A stretch of 64,000 nucleotides of DNA from Luteimonas sp. J29 (GTDB lineage Bacteria; Pseudomonadota; Gammaproteobacteria; Xanthomonadales; Xanthomonadaceae). The notes beneath the pieces were generated by a model that worked only from the letters and a program-made list of their open reading frames with translations, did not search any database and was not told where the DNA came from. The stretch covers positions 549,693 through 613,692 of the forward strand of contig NZ_AWZR01000001.1 in NCBI RefSeq assembly GCF_000472505.1, read 5' to 3'. The position numbers and the translations under genes were made by a program. Positions 42,336-51,389 of this stretch are shown here, piece by piece. Within the stretch, counting starts at the first letter, position 1, and each line of letters begins with the position of its first letter.

Positions 42336-43673
42336 ATGACCCACCACGCCGCGCCCCCGTTGCCGCGTCCTTCGCCCGCCCAGCGCTGGCTCGCCCTGCT
42401 GCTGGTCAGCGTGGCCATGTTCGGCAACTACTACGTCTACGACGCGTTCGGCCCGGTGGTGGACCTGCTGCGCGAGCAGGCAGGCTTCACCTACGACCAG
42501 GTCAGCATGGTCTTCAGCGCCTACAGCGTCGCGGCGGTCGTGGTGCTGCTGGCCGGCGGCTACGTGATCGACCGCTGGGGCACCCGGCGCTCGATCCTCC
42601 TGTTCGCGGCCATCTGCCTGGCCGCGTCGGCGCTGATGGCGTCGACGGCGCGCTTCGAGACCATGGTCGCCGGGCGCTTCCTGCTCGGGATCGGCGCCGA
42701 GCCGCTGATCGTGGCCGTGACCGCGGTGCTGGCGAAGTGGTTCAAGGGCAAGGAGCTGTCGTTCGCGTTCGGCATCAACCTGTCGATCGCGCGCCTGGGT
42801 TCGGCGTCGGCCGACTGGTCGCCTTCGTTCGCCTCCGGGCTTTACGCCAACTGGCAGGACCCGCTGTGGCTGGCCACCGGCATCGCCGCGGTGGCGGTGG
42901 CCGCGGCCATGCTGTACTGGATGGCCGAGGCGCGGCTGGAGCGGCGCATCGACCTCGGCCAGGCGGGATCCACCGACAAGCTGGCGCTCAAGGGCCTGTA
43001 CGCCTTCAGCGCCTCGTACTGGTACATCGTGGGCCTGTGCGTGGTGTTCTACGCCACGGTGTTCCCGTTCCGCGCCTTCGCCATCGACTACTTCCAGCAG
43101 GCGCACGGGCTGGCGCGCGACACCGCCGGGATGCTCAGCAGCCTGTTGCCGGTGGCGGCGATCGTGGTGACGCCGCTGTTCGGCCTGTGGGTGGACCGGG
43201 TGGGGCGGCGCTCGCTGTTCATGGCGGTCGGCTCGCTGGCGATGCTGCCGCTGTTCCTGCTGGTCACCTACGCGCCGCCCGGGCCGGAAATCGCGCTTCC
43301 ATTCACGGATGGCGCGGCGGTCCCGCTCACGCTGCTGGTGGTGATGCTGCTGCTGGGCGCGGTGTTCTCGCTGATCCCGGCGGTGATGTGGCCGTCGGTG
43401 GCCTACATCGTCCGCGAGAACCGGCTGGGCTCGGCCTACTCGATGATGACCCTGTGCCAGCAGGTCGGGGTCGCCCTGGTGCCGCTGGCGGTGGGGCGGT
43501 TCAACACGGCGTTCGCCGCCGGTCCGGACAACCCCGCCGGGTACGCGCCGGGAATGTGGTTCTACACCGCGCTGGCGGCGCTCGGGCTGCTGTTCTCGTG
43601 GCTGCTGTGGCGCTCGGAGTCCGGACCCCGGGCGCACGGCCTGGAGTATCCGTCGGGCGCGAAGCCGGCCTGA
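42336..43673 (+). CDS. Major facilitator superfamily transporter
   Basis: A 445-residue protein with 12 hydrophobic segments. The MFS loop 2-3 motif is GYVIDRWGTRRS, and a related GLWVDRVGRRSLF lies between helices 8 and 9. Polar residues inside helix 1 (NYYVYDAFGP) point to an anion or organic acid symporter. The substrate cannot be named. ATG 42336 is used; no clear ribosome site precedes it. It converges with the marR gene. Confidence 0.88.
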   Translation: MTHHAAPPLPRPSPAQRWLALLLVSVAMFGNYYVYDAFGPVVDLLREQAGFTYDQVSMVFSAYSVAAVVVLLAGGYVIDRWGTRRSILLFAAICLAASALMASTARFETMVAGRFLLGIGAEPLIVAVTAVLAKWFKGKELSFAFGINLSIARLGSASADWSPSFASGLYANWQDPLWLATGIAAVAVAAAMLYWMAEARLERRIDLGQAGSTDKLALKGLYAFSASYWYIVGLCVVFYATVFPFRAFAIDYFQQAHGLARDTAGMLSSLLPVAAIVVTPLFGLWVDRVGRRSLFMAVGSLAMLPLFLLVTYAPPGPEIALPFTDGAAVPLTLLVVMLLLGAVFSLIPAVMWPSVAYIVRENRLGSAYSMMTLCQQVGVALVPLAVGRFNTAFAAGPDNPAGYAPGMWFYTALAALGLLFSWLLWRSESGPRAHGLEYPSGAKPA

Positions 43674-43717
43674 CGCCGGGGCAGGGCGCGGCGCGCGCGG
43701 GCGGCGGCGCCCCGGCG
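43674..43717. terminator. GC hairpin between convergent MFS and marR genes
   Basis: CGCCGGGGC (43674-43682) and GCCCCGGCG (43709-43717) form a perfect 9-bp stem between two converging genes, consistent with a bidirectional terminator. It lacks a T-run. Confidence 0.4.
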
Positions 43718-43726
43718 CGGCCCCGG

Positions 43727-44212
43727 TCAGAGGTGCCGCAGCATCGAGTCCATGCCCTCGCCGGCGAGCTTGTCGATCAGCCGGGACAGGGTCTCGCGCT
43801 CTTCCTCCGACAGCGGTTCGAGCAGCCGGCGCTCGCAGGCCAGGGTCATCGGCGCCACCTCGTCGTAGACCGAATAGCCCGACTCGGACAGGGTGAGCAC
43901 CGAGCGGCGGCGGTCGTCGCCGTGGATGTCGCGCCGGATCAGCTCGCGCTCCAGCAACCGGGCCACGGCGCGGCTCACCGCCACCTTGTCCATGGCCGTG
44001 CGCTCGGTGACCTCGCGCGCCGACAGGCCCGGGTAGCGGCCGAGCACGGCCATGACCCGCCACTCGGTGATGGCCAGGCCGAAGCGGCGGCGGTACTCGT
44101 TGGAGATGGCGGTACTCACCCGGTTGGAGAGCACGCTCAGGCGGTACGGCAGGAAGCGCTCCAGATCGAGGACCGCGTGCTCCTGCTCCTGTGGGACGGC
44201 TGGGTCGGACAT
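43727..44212 (-). CDS. MarR-family transcriptional regulator
   Basis: This 161-residue protein has a winged helix: ITEWRVMAVLGRYPGLSAREV, the recognition helix DKVAVSRAVARLLE, and the wing RDIHGDDRRRSVLTLSESG. Flanking helices serve for dimerisation. It is divergent from hppD, which it probably controls in response to tyrosine breakdown products such as 4-hydroxyphenylpyruvate or homogentisate. ATG 44212 matches the family; in-frame codons further upstream would cross the hppD promoter. Confidence 0.9.
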   Translation of the reverse strand: MSDPAVPQEQEHAVLDLERFLPYRLSVLSNRVSTAISNEYRRRFGLAITEWRVMAVLGRYPGLSAREVTERTAMDKVAVSRAVARLLERELIRRDIHGDDRRRSVLTLSESGYSVYDEVAPMTLACERRLLEPLSEEERETLSRLIDKLAGEGMDSMLRHL

Positions 44213-44225
44213 GATGCGCTGCACC

Positions 44226-44256
44226 TTGCTGTTGGTTACCCGTGAAACTATAGAAT
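44226..44256 (+). promoter_or_regulatory. Candidate hppD promoter
   Basis: A -35-like TTGCTG (44226-44231) and a -10-like TATAGA (44249-44254) are 17 bp apart, so transcription would start near 44261, 47 bp before hppD. The sequence GGTTACCCGTGAAAC between them is where a MarR dimer would block polymerase; its symmetry is imperfect. Confidence 0.5.
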
Positions 44257-44307
44257 AGGGTTCCAGTGCGGCCCCCGGCCGCGCCCCTTCCCCGTGAGGA
44301 GTATCAC

Positions 44308-45423
44308 ATGACAGCGCAGTCACAGGCAGTCGCCACTCCCGAGGCCGGCATGCAGGTCACCCGGTTCGAGAACCCCATGGGGATCGACGGGTTCGAATTC
44401 GTCGAGTACGCCGCCCCCGAAGGCCAGGCCGGCCACCTCCACGACTATTTCCGGCGCATGGGCTTCGTCCAGGTCGCCCGCCACCGGACCCGGCCGATCA
44501 GCACCTACCGCCAGGGCGACTGCACGTTCCTGATCAACGAAGACCCCGACTCCTTCGCCGCGCGCTTCGCCGCCGAGCACGGCCCGAGCGCCTGCGGCTT
44601 CGCGATCCGCTTCAGGAAGCTGGCCGAGTGGGTGCGGATGCAGGTGCTGCAGAACGGCGCCGAGGAGTTCGCGCCCGAGGACGAACTGACCAAGGCGGTG
44701 GCGGCCCCGGTGATCAAGGGCATCGGCGGCTGCATGCTGTACCTGGTCGACCGCTACGACAGCAAGGGCACGATCCACGACCCGGACTACGAGATCCTCC
44801 CCGGCGTCGACCTGATGCCCGAGGGCTTCGGCCTGACCTTCATCGACCACCTCACCCACAACCTCTACCCGGGCAACATGGAGAAGTGGGCGGACTACTA
44901 CGAGCGGCTGTTCAATTTCCGCGAGATCCGCTACTTCGACATCAAGGGCGCCAAGACCGGGCTGCTGTCGAAGGCGATGACCGCGCCCGACGGCATGGTG
45001 CGCATCCCGCTCAACGAGTCGAGCGACCCCAAGAGCCAGATCAACGAGTACCTCGAGGCCTACCGCGGCGAGGGCATCCAGCACATCGCCTGCTTCACCA
45101 ACGACATCTACGTGACGGTGGAGAAGATGCGCGAGGCGGGGATCGAGTTCCTCGACACGCCCGACACCTACTTCGACGTGGTCGACCAGCGGATCCCCAA
45201 CCACGGCGAGGACCTCGAGCGCCTGCGCCGCAACCGGATCCTGATCGACGCCGACCCCGAGACCAAGCAGCGCAAGCTGCTGCAGATCTTCACCCAGAAC
45301 GCGCTCGGCCCGATCTTCTTCGAGATCATCCAGCGCAAGGGCAACGAGGGCTTCGGCGAGGGCAACTTCCAGGCCCTGTTCGAGAGCATCGAGCGCGACC
45401 AGATGCGGCGCGGCGTCCTGTAG
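44308..45423 (+). CDS. hppD: 4-hydroxyphenylpyruvate dioxygenase
   Basis: HPPD turns 4-hydroxyphenylpyruvate into homogentisate. The 371-residue protein shows two VOC-type modules. The Fe(II) ligands are in FIDHLTHNLYPG (His), EGIQHIACFTND (His) and GPIFFEIIQRKGNEGFGEGN (Glu), the last being a diagnostic end. GTGAGGAG (44294-44300) before ATG 44308 is an excellent ribosome site. hmgA follows 45 bp downstream, so the two form a tyrosine-catabolism operon behind a divergent MarR gene. Confidence 0.96.
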   Translation: MTAQSQAVATPEAGMQVTRFENPMGIDGFEFVEYAAPEGQAGHLHDYFRRMGFVQVARHRTRPISTYRQGDCTFLINEDPDSFAARFAAEHGPSACGFAIRFRKLAEWVRMQVLQNGAEEFAPEDELTKAVAAPVIKGIGGCMLYLVDRYDSKGTIHDPDYEILPGVDLMPEGFGLTFIDHLTHNLYPGNMEKWADYYERLFNFREIRYFDIKGAKTGLLSKAMTAPDGMVRIPLNESSDPKSQINEYLEAYRGEGIQHIACFTNDIYVTVEKMREAGIEFLDTPDTYFDVVDQRIPNHGEDLERLRRNRILIDADPETKQRKLLQIFTQNALGPIFFEIIQRKGNEGFGEGNFQALFESIERDQMRRGVL

Positions 45424-45468
45424 GACGCGGCGCCCGCGGGCGGCAGGATCGGCGGAGCGAGGCAGGCG

Positions 45469-46764
45469 ATGGCGGACAGCAACTACATGTCGGGCTTCGG
45501 CAACGAGTTCGCGACCGAGGCGATCCCGGGCACCCTGCCGGTCGGGCGCAACTCGCCGCAGCGGGTGGCGCACGGCCTGTACGCGGAGCAGCTCAGCGGC
45601 ACCGCGTTCACCGCGCCGCGCGCGGAGAACCGGCGCAGCTGGCTGTACCGGATCCGCCCGGCGGCCATGCACGGCCGCTTCGAGCCGTTCGCCCAGCCGC
45701 GCCTGCACGAGCGCTTCGGCGAAGTGCCGGTCTCGCCCGACCAGATGCGCTGGAACCCGCTGCCGCTGCCGGAGGCGCCGACCGACTTCGTCGAAGGCCT
45801 CTACACGATGGCCGGCAACGGCGGCAGCGACGCGCGCACCGGCGTGGGCATCCACCTGTACGCGGCCAACGCCACGATGCGCGGCCGCTACTTCTACAGC
45901 GCCGACGGCGAGCTGCTCGTGGTCCCGCAGCTGGGCCGGCTGCGGATCGCGACCGAGCTGGGCGTGCTCGAGGTCGAGCCGCAGGAGATCGCGGTGGTGC
46001 CGCGCGGCGTGCGCTTCCGGGTCGAACTGCCCGACGGCCCCTCGCGCGGCTACGTGTGCGAGAACTACGGCGCGCTGCTGCGGTTGCCGGACCTGGGCCC
46101 GATCGGCGCCAACGGCCTGGCCAACCCGCGCGACTTCCTCTCCCCGGTGGCCGCGTACGAGGACGTCGAGGGCAGCTTCGAGCTGATCGCCAAGTTCGGC
46201 GGCCGGCTGTGGCACGCGCCGATCGACCACTCGCCGCTGGACGTGGTCGGCTGGCACGGCAACTACGCGCCGTACAAGTACGACCTGCGCCGCTTCAACA
46301 CCATCGGCTCGATCAGCTTCGACCACCCGGACCCGAGCATCTTCCTCGTGCTCACCTCGCCGACCGACACGCCCGGCGTGGGCAACCTGGACCTGGCGAT
46401 CTTCCCGCCGCGCTGGCTGGTCCAGCAGGACACCTTCCGGCCGCCGTGGTTCCACCGCAACGTCGCCAGCGAGTTCATGGGCCTGGTCCACGGCGTGTAC
46501 GACGCCAAGGCCGAGGGCTTCGCGCCCGGCGGCTGCTCGCTGCACAACTGCATGACCGGCCACGGCCCGGACGCGGCGACGTTCGAGAAGGCCTCGAGCG
46601 CGGACCTGTCGAAGCCGGACGTCATCACCGACACCATGGCCTTCATGTTCGAGACCCGGCTGGTGCTCAAGCCGACCCGGCAGGCGATCGAGGCCGGGCA
46701 TCGCCAGCGCGACTACCAGGCCTGCTGGGCGGGCCTGCGCAAGCACTTCACACCACCGGCCTGA
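45469..46764 (+). CDS. hmgA: Homogentisate 1,2-dioxygenase
   Basis: HmgA cleaves the homogentisate ring to maleylacetoacetate. The 431-residue length is normal. Key stretches: [13 protein letters not shown] at the N-terminus, [14 protein letters not shown], the cupin Fe site [18 protein letters not shown] (His and Glu ligands) and NCMTGHGPD near the third His. Neither fumarylacetoacetase nor maleylacetoacetate isomerase lies next to it here, so the pathway is completed elsewhere. A REP-like hairpin pair follows. Confidence 0.96.
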   Translation: MADSNYMSGFGNEFATEAIPGTLPVGRNSPQRVAHGLYAEQLSGTAFTAPRAENRRSWLYRIRPAAMHGRFEPFAQPRLHERFGEVPVSPDQMRWNPLPLPEAPTDFVEGLYTMAGNGGSDARTGVGIHLYAANATMRGRYFYSADGELLVVPQLGRLRIATELGVLEVEPQEIAVVPRGVRFRVELPDGPSRGYVCENYGALLRLPDLGPIGANGLANPRDFLSPVAAYEDVEGSFELIAKFGGRLWHAPIDHSPLDVVGWHGNYAPYKYDLRRFNTIGSISFDHPDPSIFLVLTSPTDTPGVGNLDLAIFPPRWLVQQDTFRPPWFHRNVASEFMGLVHGVYDAKAEGFAPGGCSLHNCMTGHGPDAATFEKASSADLSKPDVITDTMAFMFETRLVLKPTRQAIEAGHRQRDYQACWAGLRKHFTPPA

Positions 46765-46780
46765 CGGTTCCCGTCCCTGC

Positions 46781-46855
46781 AGGAGCGGCTTCAGCCGCGA
46801 CCGGAGCCAGCCGTTGCGACGACCGGCGACGACGGTCGCGGCTGAAGCCGCTCCT
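46781..46855. repeat. REP-type inverted repeat pair
   Basis: The 23-nt arms at 46781-46803 and 46833-46855 are perfect inverted copies around a 29-nt loop. Each arm contains its own palindrome, GCGGCTtcAGCCGC, and the right end reads CTCCTAC. This is the shape of the GGAGCGGCTTCAGCCGC REP family known from Pseudomonas and Xanthomonas relatives. It lies 17 bp after hmgA and may stop transcription or protect the 3' end. Confidence 0.85.
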
Positions 46856-46987
46856 ACAATGGCCACGGGTTGTCGACGGGCGCACGCCCGCGGGCGGGGG
46901 TGGTCGCCGGTCGTCGACCGGGCATGGTCGTCGCGCTCACGCGGCGCGTGACATGATCGCGCCGTCGCCGCTGCCCCCGGAGTGTCC

Positions 46988-47647
46988 ATGCGCCTGCATG
47001 CCACGGTCCTGGTCCTGTCCTTCGCCGCGCTTGCCGGTTGCGACGGCGGGCCCACCGCGCCTGCCGCGCCTCCGCCTGCCGCGCAACCGCCGGCGCCCGC
47101 CGGACCGACCCCACCGGCCGAACCCGGCGAACCCGCCTCGCCGTCCCGGCCGTCCGCCGCTCCCGCCGGCTCGCTGCGCGTCGACGGACCCGCCGAAGGC
47201 GCCCTGCGCTTCGACGGCTTCGGCCCGGTCCGCTTCGGCGACGGCGCCGAGGCCGTGCGCCAGGCCTGGGGCGGGGACCTGGGCGACGCCCGGCCGGACG
47301 AGCCGGGCGGTTGCCATTACCTGATCCCGCAACCGATGGGCCCGGAGGGCTACCGCATCGCGTTCATGGTCGAAGGCGACCGGTTCGTGCGCGTGGACGT
47401 GGCCGACCCGTCGATCGAGGCGCCGGGCGGCGCGCGCGTCGGCATGAGCGCCGACGAGGTGCGCGCGCTGTACCCGGGCCGCGTGGCCGAGCAGCCGCAC
47501 AAGTACGACCCCCAGGGCCGGGTGCTGCGGGTGTCCGCCGCGGAGGGCGAGGGCGTGCTGGTGCTGGAACTGGACGGGGACGGGCGCGTCGTCGGCTGGC
47601 GGGTCGGGATCCCGCCGCAGGTCGACTACGTGGAGGGTTGCTCCTGA
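46988..47647 (+). CDS. Hypothetical lipoprotein
   Basis: A 219-residue protein with a lipoprotein signal (LAGC, Cys about 18), a long Pro/Ala linker (about 22-65) and a domain (about 70-215) with FDGFGPVRFGDGAEAVRQAW and later GGARVGMSADEVRALYPGR. Such a twin F/V-G-M/D-x-A-x-E-V pattern occurs in small outer-membrane proteins of unknown role. GGAG is 5 nt before ATG 46988. The next gene lies 59 bp on. Confidence 0.75.
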   Translation: MRLHATVLVLSFAALAGCDGGPTAPAAPPPAAQPPAPAGPTPPAEPGEPASPSRPSAAPAGSLRVDGPAEGALRFDGFGPVRFGDGAEAVRQAWGGDLGDARPDEPGGCHYLIPQPMGPEGYRIAFMVEGDRFVRVDVADPSIEAPGGARVGMSADEVRALYPGRVAEQPHKYDPQGRVLRVSAAEGEGVLVLELDGDGRVVGWRVGIPPQVDYVEGCS

Positions 47648-47706
47648 GCGGACCGGCCGCTCCGGCATAATCGCGCCGTTTCACGGACCGGGAGGTGGAC
47701 GCGGCC

Positions 47707-48645
47707 ATGGCACTGATCCAGCTCATCGCGGGCATCATCCTGCTGGCCCTGGGCGGCGATTCCCTGGTCAAGGCCGCGTCGGGACTGTCCAGGCGCATGG
47801 GCCTCAGCCCGTTCACCACCGGCCTGGTGCTGGTCGCGTTCGCGACCTCGATCCCCGAACTGGCGGTCAACCTGCGCGCGATCGCCCTCGGCGAACCGGC
47901 GCTCGCGCTCGGCAACGCGGTCGGCAGCAATATCGCCAACTTCGGCCTCGCGCTGGGCGCGGCGGCGCTGTGCGCGCCGCTGCTGGTCCGCTGGAAGGCG
48001 CTGCCGGCGCTGCTGCTGTGCCTGGTGCTGGCCACGGTGGCCACGATCCTGCTGGCGCAGGACGGGCGGCTCAGCCGCCTCGACGGGGCGCTGCTGGTGG
48101 CGGCCTTCGCCGTGGTGCTGGGCGTCTCCTGGCACCTCGGACGCCGCCAGGCCGAACTCCGGGAAACGCTCGAGGAGTTCGCGCGCACCCATACCTCGCC
48201 GGCGCTGAACCTGCTGCGGCTGGCGATCGCCGCGGCACTGCTGTGGTTCGGCGCGCGCTGGGTCGTGGCCGGCGCGCTCGGGCTCGGACCGGCGCTGGGC
48301 ATGGAAGCGCTGGTGCTGGGCTTGCTGCCGGTGGCGATCGGCACGGCGCTGCCGGAAGTCGCGGCCGCCATCGCCGCCGCGCGTCGCGGCCAGGGCGACC
48401 TCGTCGCCGGGCACGTGATCGGGTCGAGCCTGGTCAACCTGCTGCTGGTGGTGGGCGGCATGGCGCTGGTGCGCGACGTGCACGTGCCGGCGTCGTTCGT
48501 GCACGTCGAGCTCCCGGCATCGCTGGCGCTCGCGGCGCTGCTGCTGCCGATGCTGCGCGGCGACCTCGAGGTCAGCCGCGCCGAGGGCGGAGTGCTGCTG
48601 CTGGCGTTCCTGGGCTGGCTGGGCCTGGAACTGGCGATGTCCTGA
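47707..48645 (+). CDS. CaCA-family Ca2+/Na+ (cation/proton) antiporter
   Basis: A 312-residue membrane protein of ten or so helices with the two alpha repeats of the cation/Ca2+ exchanger family: VLVAFATSIPELAVNLRA (about 38-55) followed by GNAVGSNIANFGLALG, and LPVAIGTALPEVAAAI (about 210-225) followed by GHVIGSSLVNLLLV. The acidic residue of each repeat (the E of the PE pair) is present. It should extrude Ca2+ or Na+. GGAGG at 47691-47695 serves ATG 47707. The Mrp antiporter operon converges on it. Confidence 0.88.
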   Translation: MALIQLIAGIILLALGGDSLVKAASGLSRRMGLSPFTTGLVLVAFATSIPELAVNLRAIALGEPALALGNAVGSNIANFGLALGAAALCAPLLVRWKALPALLLCLVLATVATILLAQDGRLSRLDGALLVAAFAVVLGVSWHLGRRQAELRETLEEFARTHTSPALNLLRLAIAAALLWFGARWVVAGALGLGPALGMEALVLGLLPVAIGTALPEVAAAIAAARRGQGDLVAGHVIGSSLVNLLLVVGGMALVRDVHVPASFVHVELPASLALAALLLPMLRGDLEVSRAEGGVLLLAFLGWLGLELAMS

Positions 48646-48657
48646 CGCCGGCGGCGA

Positions 48658-49065
48658 TCAGCCGTCGTCCCGGCCCTCGGCGCGCTCGCGCGCCTCCTGC
48701 TCGGCGCGCTCGTCGGCGTCGTCGCGGATGTGGCCCTCGGGCTCGGTGCGGCGCGACGGCGCCTCCGGCCGGCCTTCCATCAGCGACAGCGCCGCGCGCG
48801 ACATCAGGTGCGCGGCGACCGGCGCGGTCAGGAACAGGAACACGGTGATCAACAGTTCGCGCGGGTGCAGCCCGGTGCCGTGGATCGCGCGGTGCAGCAC
48901 CGAGGCCGCGAGGATGCAGCCCACGCCCAGGGTGCTGGCCTTGGTCGGCCCGTGGATGCGGTGGAAGAAGCTCGACAGCTTCACCAGCGCGAAGCTGCCC
49001 AGGAACACGAAGCAGCAGCCCGTGACCAGGAGCAGCAGGGTCGCGATGTCGATCGCCAGCCTCAT
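48658..49065 (-). CDS. mrpG: Mrp-type Na+/H+ antiporter subunit G
   Basis: This 135-residue protein has three helices and the MnhG signature LSSFFHRIHGPTKASTLGVGCI. The last 40 residues form a charged Glu/Arg-rich tail that is not part of the family core. It is the last gene of the operon; its ATG overlaps the mrpF stop by four bases. Subunit G is needed for a functional complex but carries no known catalytic residue. Confidence 0.93.
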   Translation of the reverse strand: MRLAIDIATLLLLVTGCCFVFLGSFALVKLSSFFHRIHGPTKASTLGVGCILAASVLHRAIHGTGLHPRELLITVFLFLTAPVAAHLMSRAALSLMEGRPEAPSRRTEPEGHIRDDADERAEQEARERAEGRDDG

Positions 49066-49340
49066 TCCACGATGTCCCTGCGGATGACGTACTTGCTCAG
49101 CACCACGGTGCCGAAGAACCCGAGCATGGCGATGATCAGCGCGATCTCGAAGTACACCTCGGTCTCGTCGAGCATGCCGAGCAGCACCGCCTCGGCGATC
49201 GTGGCGACGTAGAGCGTGTCGAGCGCGAGGATGCGGTCCGGCGCGGTCGGCCCGCGCGCCAGCCGCCACAGCGCCAGCAGCATCGCCGCGCCGACCACCA
49301 CCATGCAGGCGCCGATCACCAGGTCCATCAGCTCGCTCAT
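49062..49340 (-). CDS. mrpF: Mrp-type Na+/H+ antiporter subunit F
   Basis: A 92-residue three-helix protein with the family stretch LWRLARGPTAPDRILALDTL in the middle and the C-terminal helix ALIIAMLGFFGTVVLSKYV. The Asp of PDRI is conserved in MnhF proteins. Both its ends overlap neighbours by four bases (ATGA), in keeping with fixed stoichiometry. Confidence 0.93.
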   Translation of the reverse strand: MSELMDLVIGACMVVVGAAMLLALWRLARGPTAPDRILALDTLYVATIAEAVLLGMLDETEVYFEIALIIAMLGFFGTVVLSKYVIRRDIVE

Positions 49341-49825
49341 GGGAATATCCTGCGCAGGGGCGCCTCGTAGCGGCGCTTGATCTCGTCGACCATTGCCTGG
49401 GGATCCTTGACGTCCAGGCAGTGGACCAGCAGGTGCGTGCGGTCCTCGGACAGTTCGGCGGTCAGCGTGCCGGGCGTCAGGGTAATGACGCTGGTCAGCG
49501 CCGAGATGCCGTGGATGTTGGTCAGCTCCAGCGGGATCCAGATGAAGCCCGGGTGCAGCTTCGACTCCGGTCCCAGCACCTGGCGCGCGACGGTGACGTT
49601 GGCCACCACGATGTCCCACAGCAGGGTCAGGCCCAGCGGCACCAGCAGCCAGACCTCGCCCAGGCGCGCGAACTCCCGCTCCAGGCGCGCGGCCAGCTGC
49701 GGCATCAGCACGGCGAGCAACGCGGCCATGAGCAGGTTGCCGGCGCTCGCGTCCTCGGCCATCAGCAGCCAGAACACGAAGACCGTGATGCTCTGCGGGA
49801 TCGAAGGGAACAGGCGCGCGATCAT
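49337..49825 (-). CDS. mrpE: Mrp-type Na+/H+ antiporter subunit E
   Basis: A 162-residue protein with N-terminal helices (about 10-65) and a cytoplasmic domain. The family hallmark ALTSVITLTPGTLTAELSEDR is followed by LLVHCLDV. It sits between mrpD and mrpF, 10 bp after the mrpD stop. It is an accessory subunit of the antiporter complex. Confidence 0.93.
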   Translation of the reverse strand: MIARLFPSIPQSITVFVFWLLMAEDASAGNLLMAALLAVLMPQLAARLEREFARLGEVWLLVPLGLTLLWDIVVANVTVARQVLGPESKLHPGFIWIPLELTNIHGISALTSVITLTPGTLTAELSEDRTHLLVHCLDVKDPQAMVDEIKRRYEAPLRRIFP

Positions 49826-49835
49826 CTCCGTCTCC

Positions 49836-51389
49836 TCATGGCGTGCGCGACCCGGAGACCGTGCCGCGCACCCCTTCGATGTAGTCGGTGGTGGCCTGCA
49901 GCTGCCCGGCCGTGGCCGTGGTGTAGCGCAGCACCGGGCCGGGCGCCAGGCTCATCGCGACCCCGTAGCCCAGCAGCAGCATGGTTGCCGCGATCTCGAG
50001 GCGGCCGGCCCTGGGCACCGGCTCCGACACGGGCGGCGGTGCGGGCTCGTCGTCGCCGGGCTGGTCGTCGCCGACGCGCCAGAACAGCCGGGTCCCGGTG
50101 CGGCTGAGTCCGATCAGCGCCAGCAGGCTGCTGCCGAGCACGGTGGCGTACACCCAACCGGTGTCCGGATCCGGCACCGCGGCCAGCAGCAGGAACTTGC
50201 CGACGAAGCCCGACAGCGGCGGCAGCCCGACCATCGCGACCGCGGCCACCAGGTACAGCGTCGCGGTGCGCCGTGACAGCGCCGGGGCGATCGGCAGCAC
50301 GCGGTCGCCGTGGCGGCCGCGCTCGCGCTGGACGATGTGCGCGATGAGGAACATCGCCGCCGCCGCGAAGCAGCTGTGCGGCAGGTAGTACAGGCCGGCG
50401 GCGATCGTGCCCGGTGCGGCCAGCGCGAAGGCCACGAACAGGGTCCCCGACGACATCAGCACCAGGTAGGCCGCGCCGATGCGCAGGCGCAGCGCACCGA
50501 CCACCCCCAGGCTCGCCACCACCATCGTCGCCATTCCCAGGACCAGCAGCGGGCCGCGGGCGAACCCTTCCAGCGGCCCGGACCCGTCGGCGAACCAGAG
50601 CGAGCCGATCCGCAGCAGCGCGTACAGGCCCACCTTCGTCATCACCGCGAACAGCGCGGCCACCGCGGCCGGCGCGCGCGCGTAGGCGTCGGGCAGCCAC
50701 AGGTACATCGGCAGCAGCGCGGCCTTGGCGCAGAACACCACGACCAGCAGGCCCAGGGCCACCCGCAACAGGGCCACGTCGCCCGGGTCCACCTGCGCGA
50801 TCCGCTGCGCGATCTCGACCATGTTGAGCGTGCCCAGCAGGCCGTAGAGCAGCCCGAGCGCGATCAGGAACAGGGTCGAGGCGGCGATGTTGAACACCAC
50901 GTAGTGCATGCCGGCGGCGACGCGTTCGCCGCGCGCGCCCGACAGCAGCAGGCCGTAGGAGGCGATCAGCATCACCTCGAAGAACACGAACAGGTTGAAG
51001 ATGTCGCCGGTCAGGAATGCGCCGTTGAGACCGGCCAGCTGGATCTGGAACAGGGCGTGGAAGTGCAGCGCGCGCCGGTCCCACCCCGCGCAGGCGTACA
51101 TCAGCGCCGGCACCGCCAGCAGGGTGGTGGTCAGCACCATCATGGCGCTGAGCCGGTCGAGCATGAGCACGATGCCCAGGCGCGAGGGCCAGTCGCCGAG
51201 CAGGTAGGCCTCGACCTGGCCGCCGTCCGCGCGCGCCACCAGCGCCACCACGGCCGCCAGCAGCAGCGACAGCCCGGCCCAGGCGCCCACGCGCAGCACC
51301 TGCACCGAGTGCCGGCGCTCGAGCAGCAGCAGGATCGCGCCGGTGACGAGCGGCAGCAGGATCGGCGCGAGCACCAGGTGCCTGGTCAC
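49836..51389 (-). CDS. mrpD: Mrp-type Na+/H+ antiporter subunit D
   Basis: A 517-residue proton-channel subunit related to complex I NuoM/NuoN. About 14 helices; landmarks include FEVMLIASYGLLLSG (conserved Glu of helix 5), CAKAALLPMYLWLPDAYARAPAAVAALFAVMTKVGLYAL (in particular KAALLPMYLWLPDAY, with the channel Lys) and GFVGKFLLL. The start is GTG 51389, overlapping the mrpC stop (GTGA). Confidence 0.94.
   Translation of the reverse strand: MTRHLVLAPILLPLVTGAILLLLERRHSVQVLRVGAWAGLSLLLAAVVALVARADGGQVEAYLLGDWPSRLGIVLMLDRLSAMMVLTTTLLAVPALMYACAGWDRRALHFHALFQIQLAGLNGAFLTGDIFNLFVFFEVMLIASYGLLLSGARGERVAAGMHYVVFNIAASTLFLIALGLLYGLLGTLNMVEIAQRIAQVDPGDVALLRVALGLLVVVFCAKAALLPMYLWLPDAYARAPAAVAALFAVMTKVGLYALLRIGSLWFADGSGPLEGFARGPLLVLGMATMVVASLGVVGALRLRIGAAYLVLMSSGTLFVAFALAAPGTIAAGLYYLPHSCFAAAAMFLIAHIVQRERGRHGDRVLPIAPALSRRTATLYLVAAVAMVGLPPLSGFVGKFLLLAAVPDPDTGWVYATVLGSSLLALIGLSRTGTRLFWRVGDDQPGDDEPAPPPVSEPVPRAGRLEIAATMLLLGYGVAMSLAPGPVLRYTTATAGQLQATTDYIEGVRGTVSGSRTP

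Noticed and set aside
44320-47055. A 911-codon minus-strand open frame opposite hppD and hmgA
   Set aside because: Antisense shadow of two clear dioxygenase genes; composition is His/Val/Ala/Arg repeats with no ribosome site.
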